Shown here: positions 40,343 through 49,106 of the stretch, piece by piece | How the letters are laid out: the number at the start of each line of letters is the position of its first letter | Numbering within the stretch: the first letter of the stretch is position 1 | Source: Sulfuritalea sp. | GTDB lineage: Bacteria > Pseudomonadota > Gammaproteobacteria > Burkholderiales > Rhodocyclaceae | Direction of reading: 5' to 3' | Assembly (NCBI GenBank): GCA_030651305.1 | Contig: JAUSCI010000017.1 | Location: 1 to 58,501 of the forward strand | DNA length: 58,501 nt | Translations under genes and position numbers: made by a program | The notes under the pieces: model-generated | Databases searched by the model: none | Told to the model about the DNA's origin: nothing | What the model saw: the letters and a program-made list of their open reading frames with translations, nothing else

Positions 40343-41313
40343 GCCAGAACGTCTGGATTGAGCAGATTGGGTGGCCGCTGGCCGGAGAGGGCGGCGATCA
40401 GGTTGTCCGCCGCCGTCATAGCCATCGCCATGCGCGTGGCGCGGGACGAGGAACCGATATGCGGTGTCAGGGCCACGTTGTCGAGTTCGAGAAAGCCAGG
40501 ATTGAACTTCGGCTCGCCCTCGTACACATCCAGCCCGGCACCGCAGAGTCGGCGCTGGCGCAACGCCGAAATCAGCGCCTCGTCATCGACGATGCCGCCG
40601 CGGGCGACGTTGATCAGGTGCGCCGTCGGTTTCATCAGCGCCAGTTCGGCGGCGCCGATCAGGTGATGATTTTCCGGCGTGTAGGGCAGCAGCAGCACCA
40701 GGAAGTCTGACTCGCGCAGCAGCGTCGCCTTGTCCACCCAGGTCGCCCGGCAGGCGGCCTCGGTCTCGGCGGCAAGCGGCGTGCGCTTGTGGTAAATCAC
40801 CTTCATGTCGAAACCCAGTGCGCGGCGCGCCACCGTCTGCCCGATGCGCCCCATGCCGAGGATGCCGAGCGTGGCGTGATGCACGTCCGTGCCCAGCCAC
40901 TGGACGAACTCCCACCCCTTCCACTCGCCGTTGCGCAACCAGCGTTCGGCCGCGGGCAAGCGCCGCGCCGTCGCCATCAGCAGCGCCCAGGCCAGGTCGG
41001 CGGTGGTGTCATCGAGCACGCCCGGCGTGTTGGTCGCCATCACCCCGGCACCGCTGCAGGCGGCCAGATCGATGTTGTTGTAGCCGACGGCGAAGTTGCA
41101 CACCGCCTTCAGCTTCGGCGCGGCGGCGATCACCGCCGCCGTCAGCGGATCGGTAGCTGCCGTCAGCGCGCCCACCTTGTCCGCCAGTCGCACTTTCAGC
41201 CCCTCGACGCCGAGTATGACATCGGCCTGATTGTCGTCGACCTCGAAGTGCCCGGCCAGACGTGAAATCACTTCCGGAAAAACGGCCCGGCTAACCAATA
41301 TCCTGGGTTTCAT
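40339..41313 (-). CDS. D-2-hydroxyacid dehydrogenase (glyoxylate/hydroxypyruvate reductase type)
   Basis: 324 residues. The N-terminal domain is RILVSRAVFPEVISRLAGHFEV. The NAD(P) fold is LGILGMGRIGQTVARRALGFDMKVIYHKR. The catalytic Arg is in NVARGGIVDDEALI, the Glu in GAGLDVYEGEPKFNPG, and the His in VALTPHIGSSSRATR. YHKR after the last strand suggests NADPH. It reduces glyoxylate, hydroxypyruvate or 2-ketogluconate-like acids. It heads the operon with the MFS gene, and a nearby TRAP importer could deliver its substrate. Confidence 0.9.
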   Translation of the reverse strand: MKPRILVSRAVFPEVISRLAGHFEVDDNQADVILGVEGLKVRLADKVGALTAATDPLTAAVIAAAPKLKAVCNFAVGYNNIDLAACSGAGVMATNTPGVLDDTTADLAWALLMATARRLPAAERWLRNGEWKGWEFVQWLGTDVHHATLGILGMGRIGQTVARRALGFDMKVIYHKRTPLAAETEAACRATWVDKATLLRESDFLVLLLPYTPENHHLIGAAELALMKPTAHLINVARGGIVDDEALISALRQRRLCGAGLDVYEGEPKFNPGFLELDNVALTPHIGSSSRATRMAMAMTAADNLIAALSGQRPPNLLNPDVLA

Positions 41314-41331
41314 GATGTCCTCGCTTTGTGT

Positions 41332-42510
41332 TTAGGCGACAGCCCTGACCAGCGTTACGGGCACGTCGGTATGCTGCAGCATGCCCTTGGCCACCGAGCC
41401 GAGCACGAGGTCGGCGACGGCCGAGCGGCCGTGGGTGCACATCAGAACCTGGCCGATATCGTGGTCGCGGACGAAATGGGCGATGGTCTCCGCCGCCAGG
41501 TCGCCGATCACGACATGGTGCTGACAGGGTATGCCGGCGCGGTCCAGCCGCGCGCGCGCCTCAGCCAGTTCCTTGAGGCCCTCGTCGTGGTAGTAGCTTT
41601 TCATGTCCTCGGCCGAGACGAACTGCGAAACGTCCTTGTGCAGCACATGCTGGACATTGAGCAGATGGATCTCCAGCGGTTCCTTGTACCAGGCGCGCAT
41701 GGTCAGCAATCGATCGACCGCCCGCAGCGAGGCATCGGAGCCATCGATCGGCAGCAGCAGTTTGTGCATGGTTATGTCCCCCACTCCGGATCCCGCGGAC
41801 CCGGCCTCCACTTCTTCGAGCGGCCGCTCAACTTCGGTCCTGGCGCGGGCCACCAGCAGTTTGCCGATCGCCACTACGCTGACAGCCCCCGCTATTGGCG
41901 CCACGGTATGCAGCCAGGCGGCATTCGTCGCGATCCATCCCGCCACCAGCGGATCAGCCACCGCCATCTCTCCCGCCACGTAGCCCAGCAAGGCGGCTCC
42001 CAGAGTAATGATGATCGGATAACGCTCCATGACCTTGAGCAGGAAGGTGCTGGTGAAGACCACCAGGGGAATGCTCAGTGCAAGGCCGAAGACCAGCAGC
42101 AGCAGACTGCCCTTGGCGACAGCGGCAATGGCGATGATGTTGTCTACGCTCATCACCGCATCGGCAATCAGGATGGTGCGGATGGCCGCGCCCATGCTGC
42201 CGATTGCCATGCCCTCGCCCGTACTCTCCTCCTCGGGCAACAGCAACTGCACGGCAATCCACAACAACAGCACGGAACCGATCAGCTTGAGTGCCGGCAG
42301 CCTGAGCAGCGTCACGGCAACCGCGGTCAGCGAGACGCGCATCGTCACCGCGGCCAACGTGCCCCAGAAGATGGCCCACCGTTGCTGGTGCGTCGGCAGC
42401 GAGCGCGTCGCCAGCGCTATGACCACCGCATTGTCGCCCGAGAGGACGATGTCGGCGCCGATGATCTGCAACAGCGCCACCCAGAAGGCCGGCGTTCCGA
42501 ACTCAGTCAC
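41332..42510 (-). CDS. TerC-family membrane protein fused to a UspA domain
   Basis: 392 residues. Residues 1-225 are a TerC/YjbE-type integral membrane domain (IIGADIVLSGDNAVVIALA, LLPEEESTGE, LIADAVMSVDNIIAIAAVAKGS), with the paired Asp/Asn motifs thought to bind metal. After a linker (VERPLEEVEAGSAGSG), residues 245-392 form a universal-stress domain (MHKLLLPIDGSDASLRAVDRLL, VLMCTHGRSAVADLVLGSVAKG, ATP-type G-2X-G-9X-G). TerC proteins act in Mn homeostasis or tellurite resistance. The same two modules are separate genes at 47345-48486. Confidence 0.9.
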   Translation of the reverse strand: MTEFGTPAFWVALLQIIGADIVLSGDNAVVIALATRSLPTHQQRWAIFWGTLAAVTMRVSLTAVAVTLLRLPALKLIGSVLLLWIAVQLLLPEEESTGEGMAIGSMGAAIRTILIADAVMSVDNIIAIAAVAKGSLLLLVFGLALSIPLVVFTSTFLLKVMERYPIIITLGAALLGYVAGEMAVADPLVAGWIATNAAWLHTVAPIAGAVSVVAIGKLLVARARTEVERPLEEVEAGSAGSGVGDITMHKLLLPIDGSDASLRAVDRLLTMRAWYKEPLEIHLLNVQHVLHKDVSQFVSAEDMKSYYHDEGLKELAEARARLDRAGIPCQHHVVIGDLAAETIAHFVRDHDIGQVLMCTHGRSAVADLVLGSVAKGMLQHTDVPVTLVRAVA

Positions 42511-42558
42511 GCCGCTGTCGCCTCCGCAGTTGTCTCCCGTGTTGCTTCACTTGCCGCC

Positions 42559-44508
42559 TCACTTGTACAGCAGCTCCGGCAGCCACATGCCGATGCCCGG
42601 AAACTGATAGAGCAGGATCAGCGCAATCACCTGGATGACCATAAACGGCATCATGCCGAGGAAGATCTGGTTCAGCGTCACATGCGGCGGCGAAACGCCC
42701 TTCAGGTAGAACGCCGCCATCGCCACCGGCGGCGAAAGGAAAGCCGTCTGCAGGTTGAGCGCGACCAGCAGGCCGAAGAACAGCGGGTCGATGTTGAAGT
42801 GCGGCAGCAGGGGAATGAAGATCGGCATGAAGATGACGATGATCTCGGTCCACTCCAGCGGCCAGCCGAGCAGGAAAATGATGACCTGGGCCATGACCAT
42901 GAACTGCGTCGGCGTCATGTCGAGCGACAGCACCCACTGGTTGATGATCTCCTGGCCGCCGAGCAGGGCGAACGCCGCTGAAAAGATCGACGAGCCGACG
43001 AACAGCCAGCACACCATGGCGCTGGTCTTGGCGGTAAGAAATACCGATTCCCTGACTACCCCAAAGTTCAGACGACCGTAAGCAGCCGCCAGCAGCAAAC
43101 CGCCCATGGAGCCCATCGCCGCCGCCTCGGTCGGCGTCGCCAGGCCGAAGACGATGGCACCGAGCACCGCCATGATCAGCATCGCCAGCGGAAAAAAAGA
43201 TGCCAGCAGCATCTTGAAGATCTCCAGCCGGACGAAGGTGAAGATGGCATAGAAAACCGCCATGGCCGCAACCCCGATGCCGAAAGTGATCCAGTAACCC
43301 ATCGGCGCCGGCAGGCGTTCGGCCGGCGCCGCCTCTGCTGCTATAGCCGCAGCCGCCACCGGGGCTGCCACCGGGTCCGCTACCGGGTCTGCCTTCTTTT
43401 CCACTACCGTCGCCGGCGGCTCCTTGAGTCCTTCGGTCGGAGGTTCCTTGAGGCCGCCTTCCTGTTCCGGTTCCTTCAAGTCGCCGCTCTCGGACTTGGC
43501 GTCCTCATCGCTGAATCCGGTCCCCATTTCGACCGCATCGGCCGAAATTGCCTCGGGCGGCGCGGTAACCGTGCGATAGGTCAAACCCATTGCCGCCGTA
43601 AACATCAGCGCCGGCAGCAGGGCGATGAACAGCTGATTCGCCAGCGTGCGGCGCGGCACATCGGGATCGAGATTGCCCTTGATCGCGGCAATCAGCCCGC
43701 GCACGACGTTGCTGCCAAAAGTCCGGCTGATATCTTCGGCATATTTCGGCAGCACCACGATCCGGTCTTCCTCGGACAGCGGCGGCGCCAGGTGGGGCTT
43801 CAGCTTGGCCACGACGATGATGTAGCCGACATACAGGGTTGCCAGCATGATGCCGGGGAAAAACGCACCGGCATACAGTTTCACCACCGATACGCCGGCG
43901 GTGGCGCCATACACGATCAGCAACACCGAAGGCGGAATCAGGATCCCCAGGCAACCGCCGGCGGTGATTGCGCCAGCGGCAAGCCTGACCTGGTAGCCGG
44001 CCTTGAGCATGGCCGGCAGGGCCAGCAAGCCCATCAGGGTCACGACGGCACCGACGATGCCGGTGGCGGTGGCGAAAATCGCGCAGGTGACTACTGTCGC
44101 CACGGCCAGCGATCCCGGCACCCTGGCCATGGCCAGGTGCAGGCTCTTGAACAGCTTTTCGATTAAGTTGGCGCGTTCGACCAGGTAGCCCATGAAGACG
44201 AACAGCGGGATCGAGATCAGCACGTCGTTGGACATCACCGAATAGGCGCGCTGCACCATCAGGTCCAGCGTCTGCTGTATCGCCAGATCGGGCGCCCGGC
44301 TGCGGAAGGCGAACCAAGCGAACATCATGCCCATGCCCATCAGGGTAAACGCCGTGGGAAAACCGAGCATTATGGCGACGACGATCAGTGCCAGCATCAG
44401 GAGTCCCAGATGGCCATTGGTCATCTGCGAAGGCGCCGGCATCAGCACAAACACGCCGATGACCACGGCAACCAGAATCGAGAGACCGAACCAGATTTCC
44501 TTTTTCAC
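42559..44508 (-). CDS. dctM: TRAP transporter large permease with a long insert
   Basis: 649 residues, against ~425-440 for common DctM. Membrane motifs include GLLMLALIVVAIMLGFPTAFTLMGMGMM, GYLVERANLIEKLFKSLHLAMARVPGSLAVATVVTCAIFATATGIVGA and LGILIPPSVLLIVYG. Residues about 310-400 are an acidic/proline-rich insertion with three LKEP repeats and an Ala/Pro/Val run (ADPVADPVAAPVAAAAIAAE) between two membrane segments. The C-terminal half resumes with FGLATPTEAAAMGSMGGLLLAA and PPHVTLNQIFLGMMPFMVIQVIALILL. It uses a sodium gradient to import organic acids with DctQ and DctP. Confidence 0.9.
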   Translation of the reverse strand: MKKEIWFGLSILVAVVIGVFVLMPAPSQMTNGHLGLLMLALIVVAIMLGFPTAFTLMGMGMMFAWFAFRSRAPDLAIQQTLDLMVQRAYSVMSNDVLISIPLFVFMGYLVERANLIEKLFKSLHLAMARVPGSLAVATVVTCAIFATATGIVGAVVTLMGLLALPAMLKAGYQVRLAAGAITAGGCLGILIPPSVLLIVYGATAGVSVVKLYAGAFFPGIMLATLYVGYIIVVAKLKPHLAPPLSEEDRIVVLPKYAEDISRTFGSNVVRGLIAAIKGNLDPDVPRRTLANQLFIALLPALMFTAAMGLTYRTVTAPPEAISADAVEMGTGFSDEDAKSESGDLKEPEQEGGLKEPPTEGLKEPPATVVEKKADPVADPVAAPVAAAAIAAEAAPAERLPAPMGYWITFGIGVAAMAVFYAIFTFVRLEIFKMLLASFFPLAMLIMAVLGAIVFGLATPTEAAAMGSMGGLLLAAAYGRLNFGVVRESVFLTAKTSAMVCWLFVGSSIFSAAFALLGGQEIINQWVLSLDMTPTQFMVMAQVIIFLLGWPLEWTEIIVIFMPIFIPLLPHFNIDPLFFGLLVALNLQTAFLSPPVAMAAFYLKGVSPPHVTLNQIFLGMMPFMVIQVIALILLYQFPGIGMWLPELLYK

Positions 44509-45131
44509 TTCTCGGCCCCTTCCTGGGCAACAACAAGGGCATCGAGCTTGGCGATGTCCTCATCGTGTACGTGAACCATGTCTTTGAGCTTGTCGACGTC
44601 GACTTCCTCGACATCCTCCTCGCGCGAGGGCCATTCACCCTTTTGCAGGCAGACGATGCAGCGCAGGATTTCCACCACGCCTTGCACCAGCAGCATGGCC
44701 CCCGCCAGCGGGATGATGGTCTTGAACGGATAGAGAGGTGGGCCATCGGAAGTGATGGTCGAATGCTCATTGATTGCCCATGACTCGGCGGCATAGGAGT
44801 ATCCAGCCCAGGCGAGTGCAACGACGCCGGGGATAAAAAACAGGATGTAGAGGGTGAGGTCGAGCCCAGCCTGCAGGCGCGGCGGGAAGAAGCCGTAGAG
44901 CACGTCGCCGCGCACATGCCCGTTCTTGGACAGGGTGTAGGCGCCGGCCATCATGAACATCGAGCCGTACATCATGATCATGCCGTCGAAGGCCCAGGGA
45001 TGGGGATGGTCGAGCACATAGCGCGAGAATACTTCCCATGTGATCAAGAGGGTCAGCGCCAGGATGAGCCAGGAGAAGGCGTGCCCGACCTTGGTACTTA
45101 CCTTATCGACAAAAAGAAACAGTTTCTGCAT
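44505..45131 (-). CDS. dctQ: TRAP transporter small permease
   Basis: A 208-residue four-helix membrane protein (VGHAFSWLILALTLLITWEVFSRYVLDHPHPWAFDGMIMMYGSMFMMAGAYTL, HVRGDVLYGFFPPRLQAGLDLTLYILFFIPGVVALAW). The acidic C-terminal tail of about 45 residues (SREEDVEEVDVDKLKDMVHVHDEDIAKLDAL) is longer than usual. It overlaps dctM by 4 nt. Confidence 0.92.
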   Translation of the reverse strand: MQKLFLFVDKVSTKVGHAFSWLILALTLLITWEVFSRYVLDHPHPWAFDGMIMMYGSMFMMAGAYTLSKNGHVRGDVLYGFFPPRLQAGLDLTLYILFFIPGVVALAWAGYSYAAESWAINEHSTITSDGPPLYPFKTIIPLAGAMLLVQGVVEILRCIVCLQKGEWPSREEDVEEVDVDKLKDMVHVHDEDIAKLDALVVAQEGAEK

Positions 45132-45202
45132 GTTTTGCCCCGCTCAATGAAATCAACCACCCGGGCCATGCCCGGATGGTTGATGAATGCTGCAAAGCTG
45201 CC

Positions 45203-46360
45203 TCAAGCCTTCTTGGGGGCAGCCTTCTTGGCTCCGAAGAAATGATTCATGGCCATGCGACGGCTGATGATGGTGTCCTGATCCCATTTCACGGCGCGCT
45301 CGGCAAAGGCTCTTTGCGAGGCGACGATTTCCTTGAACAGGGGATTTTCCGCCGACTTCTTGGCGACAATCGCGTCCCACAGCGTGAGTTGCGCCTGCAG
45401 CAAGGTGTCCGGGGTCTTGTAGAACTTGACCTTGTCCTTGGTCTGGAGTTCGATGTAGTCCTTGGAATAACGGTCAATGGCCTTCCAGGACATGTCGGCC
45501 GACGCTGCTTCGACGGCGCCGGAGATGATCGCCTTCATTTTTGCCGGCAGCGCATCGTATTTCGGCTTGTTGAACATGATCTCGAAGGTTTCGGCGCTCT
45601 GGTGGTAGCTCTGTAGCATGCAGACCTTGGACACGTCGGCGAATCCAAGCAGCCGATCCGACGAGGCGTTGTTGAACTCGGCGCCATCGAGCAGGCCGCG
45701 ATCGAGCGCCGGCACGATTTCGCCGCCGGGGAGCGCATTCACTGCCGCGCCCATCGCGGTGAACAGGTCGATCGCCAGTCCATTGGTGCGGAACTTGAGG
45801 CCCTTGAAATCCGCCGCCTTGGTGATCGGTTTCTTGAACCAGCCCAGCGGCTGCGTCGCCATCGGGCCGTAGAGGAAGGATTGCACGGTGGTGATACCGA
45901 TGGAAGCGTAGAGCTTGGCCAGCAGCTCAGCGCCGCCACCGTACTTGTGCCAGGACAACAGCATGTTGGCATCCATGCCGAAGGCCGGGCCGGAATTCCA
46001 CAGCGCCAGCGCATTCTGCTTGCCGTAGTGATAGCCGAGGACGCCGTGGCCGCCATCCAGCGTGCCCTTCGAGACCGCCTCCAGCAGACCGAAAGCGGGT
46101 ACCACCGCACCGGCCGGCAACACTTCGATCTTGAGATCGCCACCGGTCATGTCGTTGACCTTCTTGGCGAAGTCGAGGGCGTATTCGTGAAAAATATCCT
46201 TCGCCGGCCAGGTCGACTGCCAGCGCATGCTGATCGGGCCGGCCTGCGCCTTGGCGATCATCGGGAAGCCCGCGGCGGCAACACCCACACTGCCGGTGAC
46301 GGCAGCAGCGAGGAATTTGCGGCGGGATGGTTTTTGTTCGGCTTGCTTGGTGTCGGACAT
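45203..46360 (-). CDS. dctP: TRAP transporter substrate-binding protein with Tat signal
   Basis: 385 residues. The N-terminus KPSRRKFLAAAVTGSVGVAAAGFP carries the twin-arginine motif SRRKFL, so it is exported folded. The mature part has MRWQSTWPAKDIFHEYALDFAKKVNDMTGGDLKIEVLPAGAVVPAFGLLEAVSKGTLDGGHGVLGYHYGK and the conserved arginine segment FKGLKFRTNGLAIDLFTAMGAAVNALPGGEIVPAL. This resembles receptors for 2-oxo acids and mannitol/chloroaromatic-type TRAP systems. The gene is first in dctPQM and divergent from the GntR regulator. Confidence 0.92.
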   Translation of the reverse strand: MSDTKQAEQKPSRRKFLAAAVTGSVGVAAAGFPMIAKAQAGPISMRWQSTWPAKDIFHEYALDFAKKVNDMTGGDLKIEVLPAGAVVPAFGLLEAVSKGTLDGGHGVLGYHYGKQNALALWNSGPAFGMDANMLLSWHKYGGGAELLAKLYASIGITTVQSFLYGPMATQPLGWFKKPITKAADFKGLKFRTNGLAIDLFTAMGAAVNALPGGEIVPALDRGLLDGAEFNNASSDRLLGFADVSKVCMLQSYHQSAETFEIMFNKPKYDALPAKMKAIISGAVEAASADMSWKAIDRYSKDYIELQTKDKVKFYKTPDTLLQAQLTLWDAIVAKKSAENPLFKEIVASQRAFAERAVKWDQDTIISRRMAMNHFFGAKKAAPKKA

Positions 46361-46482
46361 ATGCTCCTCCTAAGAACAATGGTGAATTTGCGGTCGCTTG
46401 AACTAGTGTCCTGACGGCCCGCGGTCTTGGTTACAGATGTTTTTCACTACGAGCGACAGATCGACTTTACCAGAAAGAGAAT

Positions 46483-46493
46483 TTGTCTGACAA
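46483..46493. promoter_or_regulatory. FadR-subfamily GntR operator candidate
   Basis: TTGTCTGACAA is an 11-bp palindrome matching the TNGT-N3-ACNA pattern of FadR-type GntR regulators. It lies 26 nt before the GntR start and about 123 nt from the dctP start, in the divergent promoter region 46361-46518. Confidence 0.68.
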
Positions 46494-46518
46494 TAGGATA
46501 ACAATTTAAAAGGCATCC

Positions 46519-47301
46519 ATGTCATCCACGCCTTCCTCCTCGGCAAAACTCGGCCGCATCGCACGACCCGTGCACCTCTCCGAAAAGGTGTCCGGCGACC
46601 TGCGCGGTCGCATTGCGAGTGGCGAACTCAAGCCCGGCGACCGGCTGCCGACCGAAAAGGCGCTCGGTGAAGCCTGCGGCGTCAGCCGTTCAGTGGTGCG
46701 TGAAGCCATCGCCCGCCTCAAGGCCGATGGCCTGATCGAGACCCAGCAGGGTTCGGGGGCCTTCGTTGTCGAGGCACCAAGGGTCATCAATTTGCGCTTC
46801 TGGAAAGGGGTCGGCGCGGAACTGGACGAATTGCGCGATATTTTTGAACTGCGCGCCATGGTCGAAGGCGCCGTAGCCGAACTCGCGGCGCAACGCCGCG
46901 ACAGGAAAGACCTCAAGGCCATGGCGCAGCACCTCCAGACAATGGACGAGGCAATGGCCGGAGGTTACGACGGCACTGAAGCCGACGACAATTTTCATAT
47001 CGCAATGGCCAACGCCACACATAATTCCTACGTCACCCGATTGGTCGAATTTCTCGGCCGGCATTTCTCCGATTCGCGCAAGCTCTCGTGGCACGGCACG
47101 CGCCGCGAACTCGCCCACCCGCAGGAAGCCCAGCGCGAGCACCACGCCCTGTTCGAGGCGATCTCCCTAGGCAATGCAGAAGCCGCGCGCCGCAACGCGC
47201 TGGATCATCTGCGCGGTGCCGCCAACCGCTTTGGCATCAAGCTGGCGCTCGACCTCGAACGAAAACCGCCACCCTCCACCAAAGCCCGCGACAAACGCTA
47301 A
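46519..47301 (+). CDS. GntR-family (FadR/FCD) transcriptional regulator
   Basis: 260 residues. The winged helix is at about 15-85 (LSEKVSGDLRGRIASGELKPGDRLPTEKALGEACGVSRSVVREAIARLKADGLIETQQGSGAFV). An FCD ligand domain covers about 100-235 with metal-binding type residues (ADDNFHIAMANATHNSY, REHHALFEAI, ALDHLRGA). It should repress the divergent TRAP operon until the transported organic acid binds. The palindrome at 46483-46493 is the likely site. Confidence 0.93.
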   Translation: MSSTPSSSAKLGRIARPVHLSEKVSGDLRGRIASGELKPGDRLPTEKALGEACGVSRSVVREAIARLKADGLIETQQGSGAFVVEAPRVINLRFWKGVGAELDELRDIFELRAMVEGAVAELAAQRRDRKDLKAMAQHLQTMDEAMAGGYDGTEADDNFHIAMANATHNSYVTRLVEFLGRHFSDSRKLSWHGTRRELAHPQEAQREHHALFEAISLGNAEAARRNALDHLRGAANRFGIKLALDLERKPPPSTKARDKR

Positions 47302-47344
47302 ACTGGCGGCTTTACCTCACGCCGCCCAATTCACCACCGCCTCC

Positions 47345-48061
47345 ATGCTCGACATCTCCACCGCCGCATTCTGGATCGCGGTCCTGCAAATCATTCTGAT
47401 CGACATCCTGCTCGGCGGCGACAATGCCGTGGTGATTGCCCTGGCCTGTCGCAAGCTGCCCACCGAGCAACGCAACAAGGGCATCTTCTGGGGCGTGGTA
47501 GGCGCCATCGGCCTGCGCATCGTGTTGATCTTCTTCGCCCTGCAACTGCTGGCGGTGCCCTGGCTCAAGATCGTCGGCGCCGTGCTGCTGTTCTGGATCG
47601 GCGTCAAACTGTTGCTGCCCGAGGAAGACGGCCATGGCGACGTTGCCGCGTCGACCACGCTGGCCGGCGCGATCAAGACGATCATCGTCGCCGATGCCGT
47701 GATGAGCCTGGACAATGTCATTGCCGTGGCCGGCGCCGCCAACGGCAGCATGGTTCTGGTGACCTTCGGTATCCTGGTCTCGATTCCCATCGTGGTCTGG
47801 GGCAGCCAACTGGTGCTGAAACTGATGGATCGCTATCCGATCGTGATCACCGCCGGCGGCGCCCTGCTCGGCTGGATCGGCGGCGGCATGATTGTCACCG
47901 ACCCGGCGCTGCCGGTCGGCCTGCTGGCGCCAATTCCCTATGCCAAGACGCTGGCGGCAGTCGTCGGTGCGTTGCTGGTGATCGCTATCGGCAAGTGGCT
48001 GGCGCTGCGCGCCACCCCGCGTACCGCCGTCGAACTGACTACCGAGGACACAAAATCATGA
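47345..48061 (+). CDS. TerC-family membrane protein
   Basis: 238 residues from ATG 47345. ALWIAV-type start: FWIAVLQIILIDILLGGDNAVVIALACRKLP, then GAVLLFWIGVKLLLPEEDGHGD and IVADAVMSLDNVIAVAGAANGS. It has about seven membrane segments and is a close relative of residues 1-225 of the fused protein at 41332-42510. An upstream ATG at 47174 only reads through the end of the GntR gene in another frame. The stop overlaps the UspA start (ATGA), so the two are translationally coupled. Confidence 0.92.
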   Translation: MLDISTAAFWIAVLQIILIDILLGGDNAVVIALACRKLPTEQRNKGIFWGVVGAIGLRIVLIFFALQLLAVPWLKIVGAVLLFWIGVKLLLPEEDGHGDVAASTTLAGAIKTIIVADAVMSLDNVIAVAGAANGSMVLVTFGILVSIPIVVWGSQLVLKLMDRYPIVITAGGALLGWIGGGMIVTDPALPVGLLAPIPYAKTLAAVVGALLVIAIGKWLALRATPRTAVELTTEDTKS

Positions 48062-48486
48062 CGCAGAAATGGCTGGTGCCGATCGACGGCTCCGAGATCG
48101 CACTGCATTCGGTTGCCTGGCTTGCCGCACACGCCGCCGAGTATCGCGACCCGCCAGAGATAGCCCTGATCAACGTCCAGGTGACGCTGCCCAACGACAT
48201 CGGGCGCTTCATCAACGCCAATACCATCCGCGAATTTCATCTCGACGCCGGCATGACGGCACTTGCCGCGGCGCGCGACAAGCTCGTTGCGGCCGGCCTG
48301 AAACCCGAACTTCACGTCCTGGTGGGCGATCCCGCATCGGCCATCACGGAATTCGCCGACAGCCATGCCTGCAGCCAGATACTGATCGGCACGCGCGGCC
48401 ACAGCGGGCTGGCCGGAACCCTGCTCGGCTCGGTGGCGATGAAAGTGGTGCATCTGTCCAGCGTGCCCGTGCTGCTAATCCGCTGA
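48058..48486 (+). CDS. Universal stress protein (UspA family)
   Basis: 142 residues. WLVPIDGSEIALHSVAWLAAHAAEY starts the fold. The ATP-binding type motif GTRGHSGLAGTLLGSVAMKVVHLSSVPVLLIR (G-2X-G-9X-G) ends it. It is the free-standing counterpart of the C-terminal domain of the TerC-UspA fusion and overlaps terC by 4 nt, which suggests the two products interact. Confidence 0.92.
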   Translation: MTQKWLVPIDGSEIALHSVAWLAAHAAEYRDPPEIALINVQVTLPNDIGRFINANTIREFHLDAGMTALAAARDKLVAAGLKPELHVLVGDPASAITEFADSHACSQILIGTRGHSGLAGTLLGSVAMKVVHLSSVPVLLIR

Positions 48487-48646
48487 ATCGCCGCCTCGGA
48501 CTCTGTCTGCCGGGAAATCCGCGTCGCGGGCCGGCAAGCGCCGACGTTTCCGCACTTCCCGAGCCGCCGCAGGCGGCCTGACTCCGTCACCCCCTTTCTT
48601 GGGCGCAGGCGGGGTTTCGTGGAGCACTGCTCCATGCCGCCGCAGC

Positions 48647-48670
48647 CGACCGGCTGTGCAAAGCCGGTCG
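48647..48670. terminator. Perfect 9-bp hairpin downstream of uspA
   Basis: CGACCGGCT-GTGCAA-AGCCGGTCG lies in the 245-nt gap between uspA and rnpB. No T run follows, so a terminator role is uncertain. The rest of 48487-48700 shows short GC dyads but no gene. Confidence 0.45.
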
Positions 48671-48705
48671 TGGGACAGGGGGCCGGGGGGATAGCTCACA
48701 AATTG

Positions 48706-48733
48706 CCACCATTGCGCTGATGCGCAATGGTGG
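48706..48733 (-). terminator. rnpB terminator hairpin
   Basis: CCACCATTGCGC-TGAT-GCGCAATGGTGG is a perfect 12-bp stem that begins at the 3' edge of RNase P RNA. On the minus strand it is followed by CAATTTGTG. Confidence 0.75.
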
Positions 48734-49106
48734 GAAGTCCGCCGATAAGCCGGGTTCTGTCGTGGGCAACCATTCCTCTGGGACCGCCGTTACCGACGGC
48801 CTCTAGCAGCCTACCCGGGAGCGACGCGGGCCACGCCAATGCTCCCCTATTTGGCCTTGCCCCGAATGAGGTTTGCCATGCCATTTCTGTTACCAGAAAC
48901 GCGGTGGGCTCTTACTCCACCATTTCACCCTTACCGGTTCTTGCGAACGTAGGCGGTATCTTTCTGTTGCACTGTCTGTCGCCTTGGGTCCTGCGGCTTG
49001 CACCGCCCGACTTATAGCGCCCGGCCGTTAGCCGGCATTCCGCCCTGTGGGGCCCGGACTTTCCTCCAACCACTTTCGTGATCAGCGGTTGCCTGGCGAA
49101 CTTCCC
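48732..49106 (-). ncRNA. rnpB: RNase P RNA (class A)
   Basis: The reverse strand begins GGGAAGTTCGCCAGGCAACCGC and contains GGAGGAAAGTCCGGGCCCCACAGGG-type universal elements (CR-I), the GCCGTTAGCCGG-related arm and ACAGAAAGATACCGCCTACG. It ends GAACCCGGCTTATCGGCGGACTTCCC, in which the 3' strand pairs with the 5' end and P4/CR-V elements are complete. It processes the 5' ends of tRNAs. A -10-like TACAAT (reverse of 49113-49118) lies 6 nt upstream. Its 5' ~25 nt overlap the 3' end of the DUF3025 gene. Exact ends are estimated to within a few nt. Confidence 0.95.

Noticed and set aside
41332-42510. Frameshift-free fusion as an assembly artefact
   Set aside because: The linker is continuous and natural-looking, and the split copies elsewhere have different sequence, so it is not a misjoin of the same DNA.
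48487-48700. Several short frames between uspA and rnpB
   Set aside because: They are proline/arginine-rich products of GC-rich non-coding DNA without start signals or motifs.
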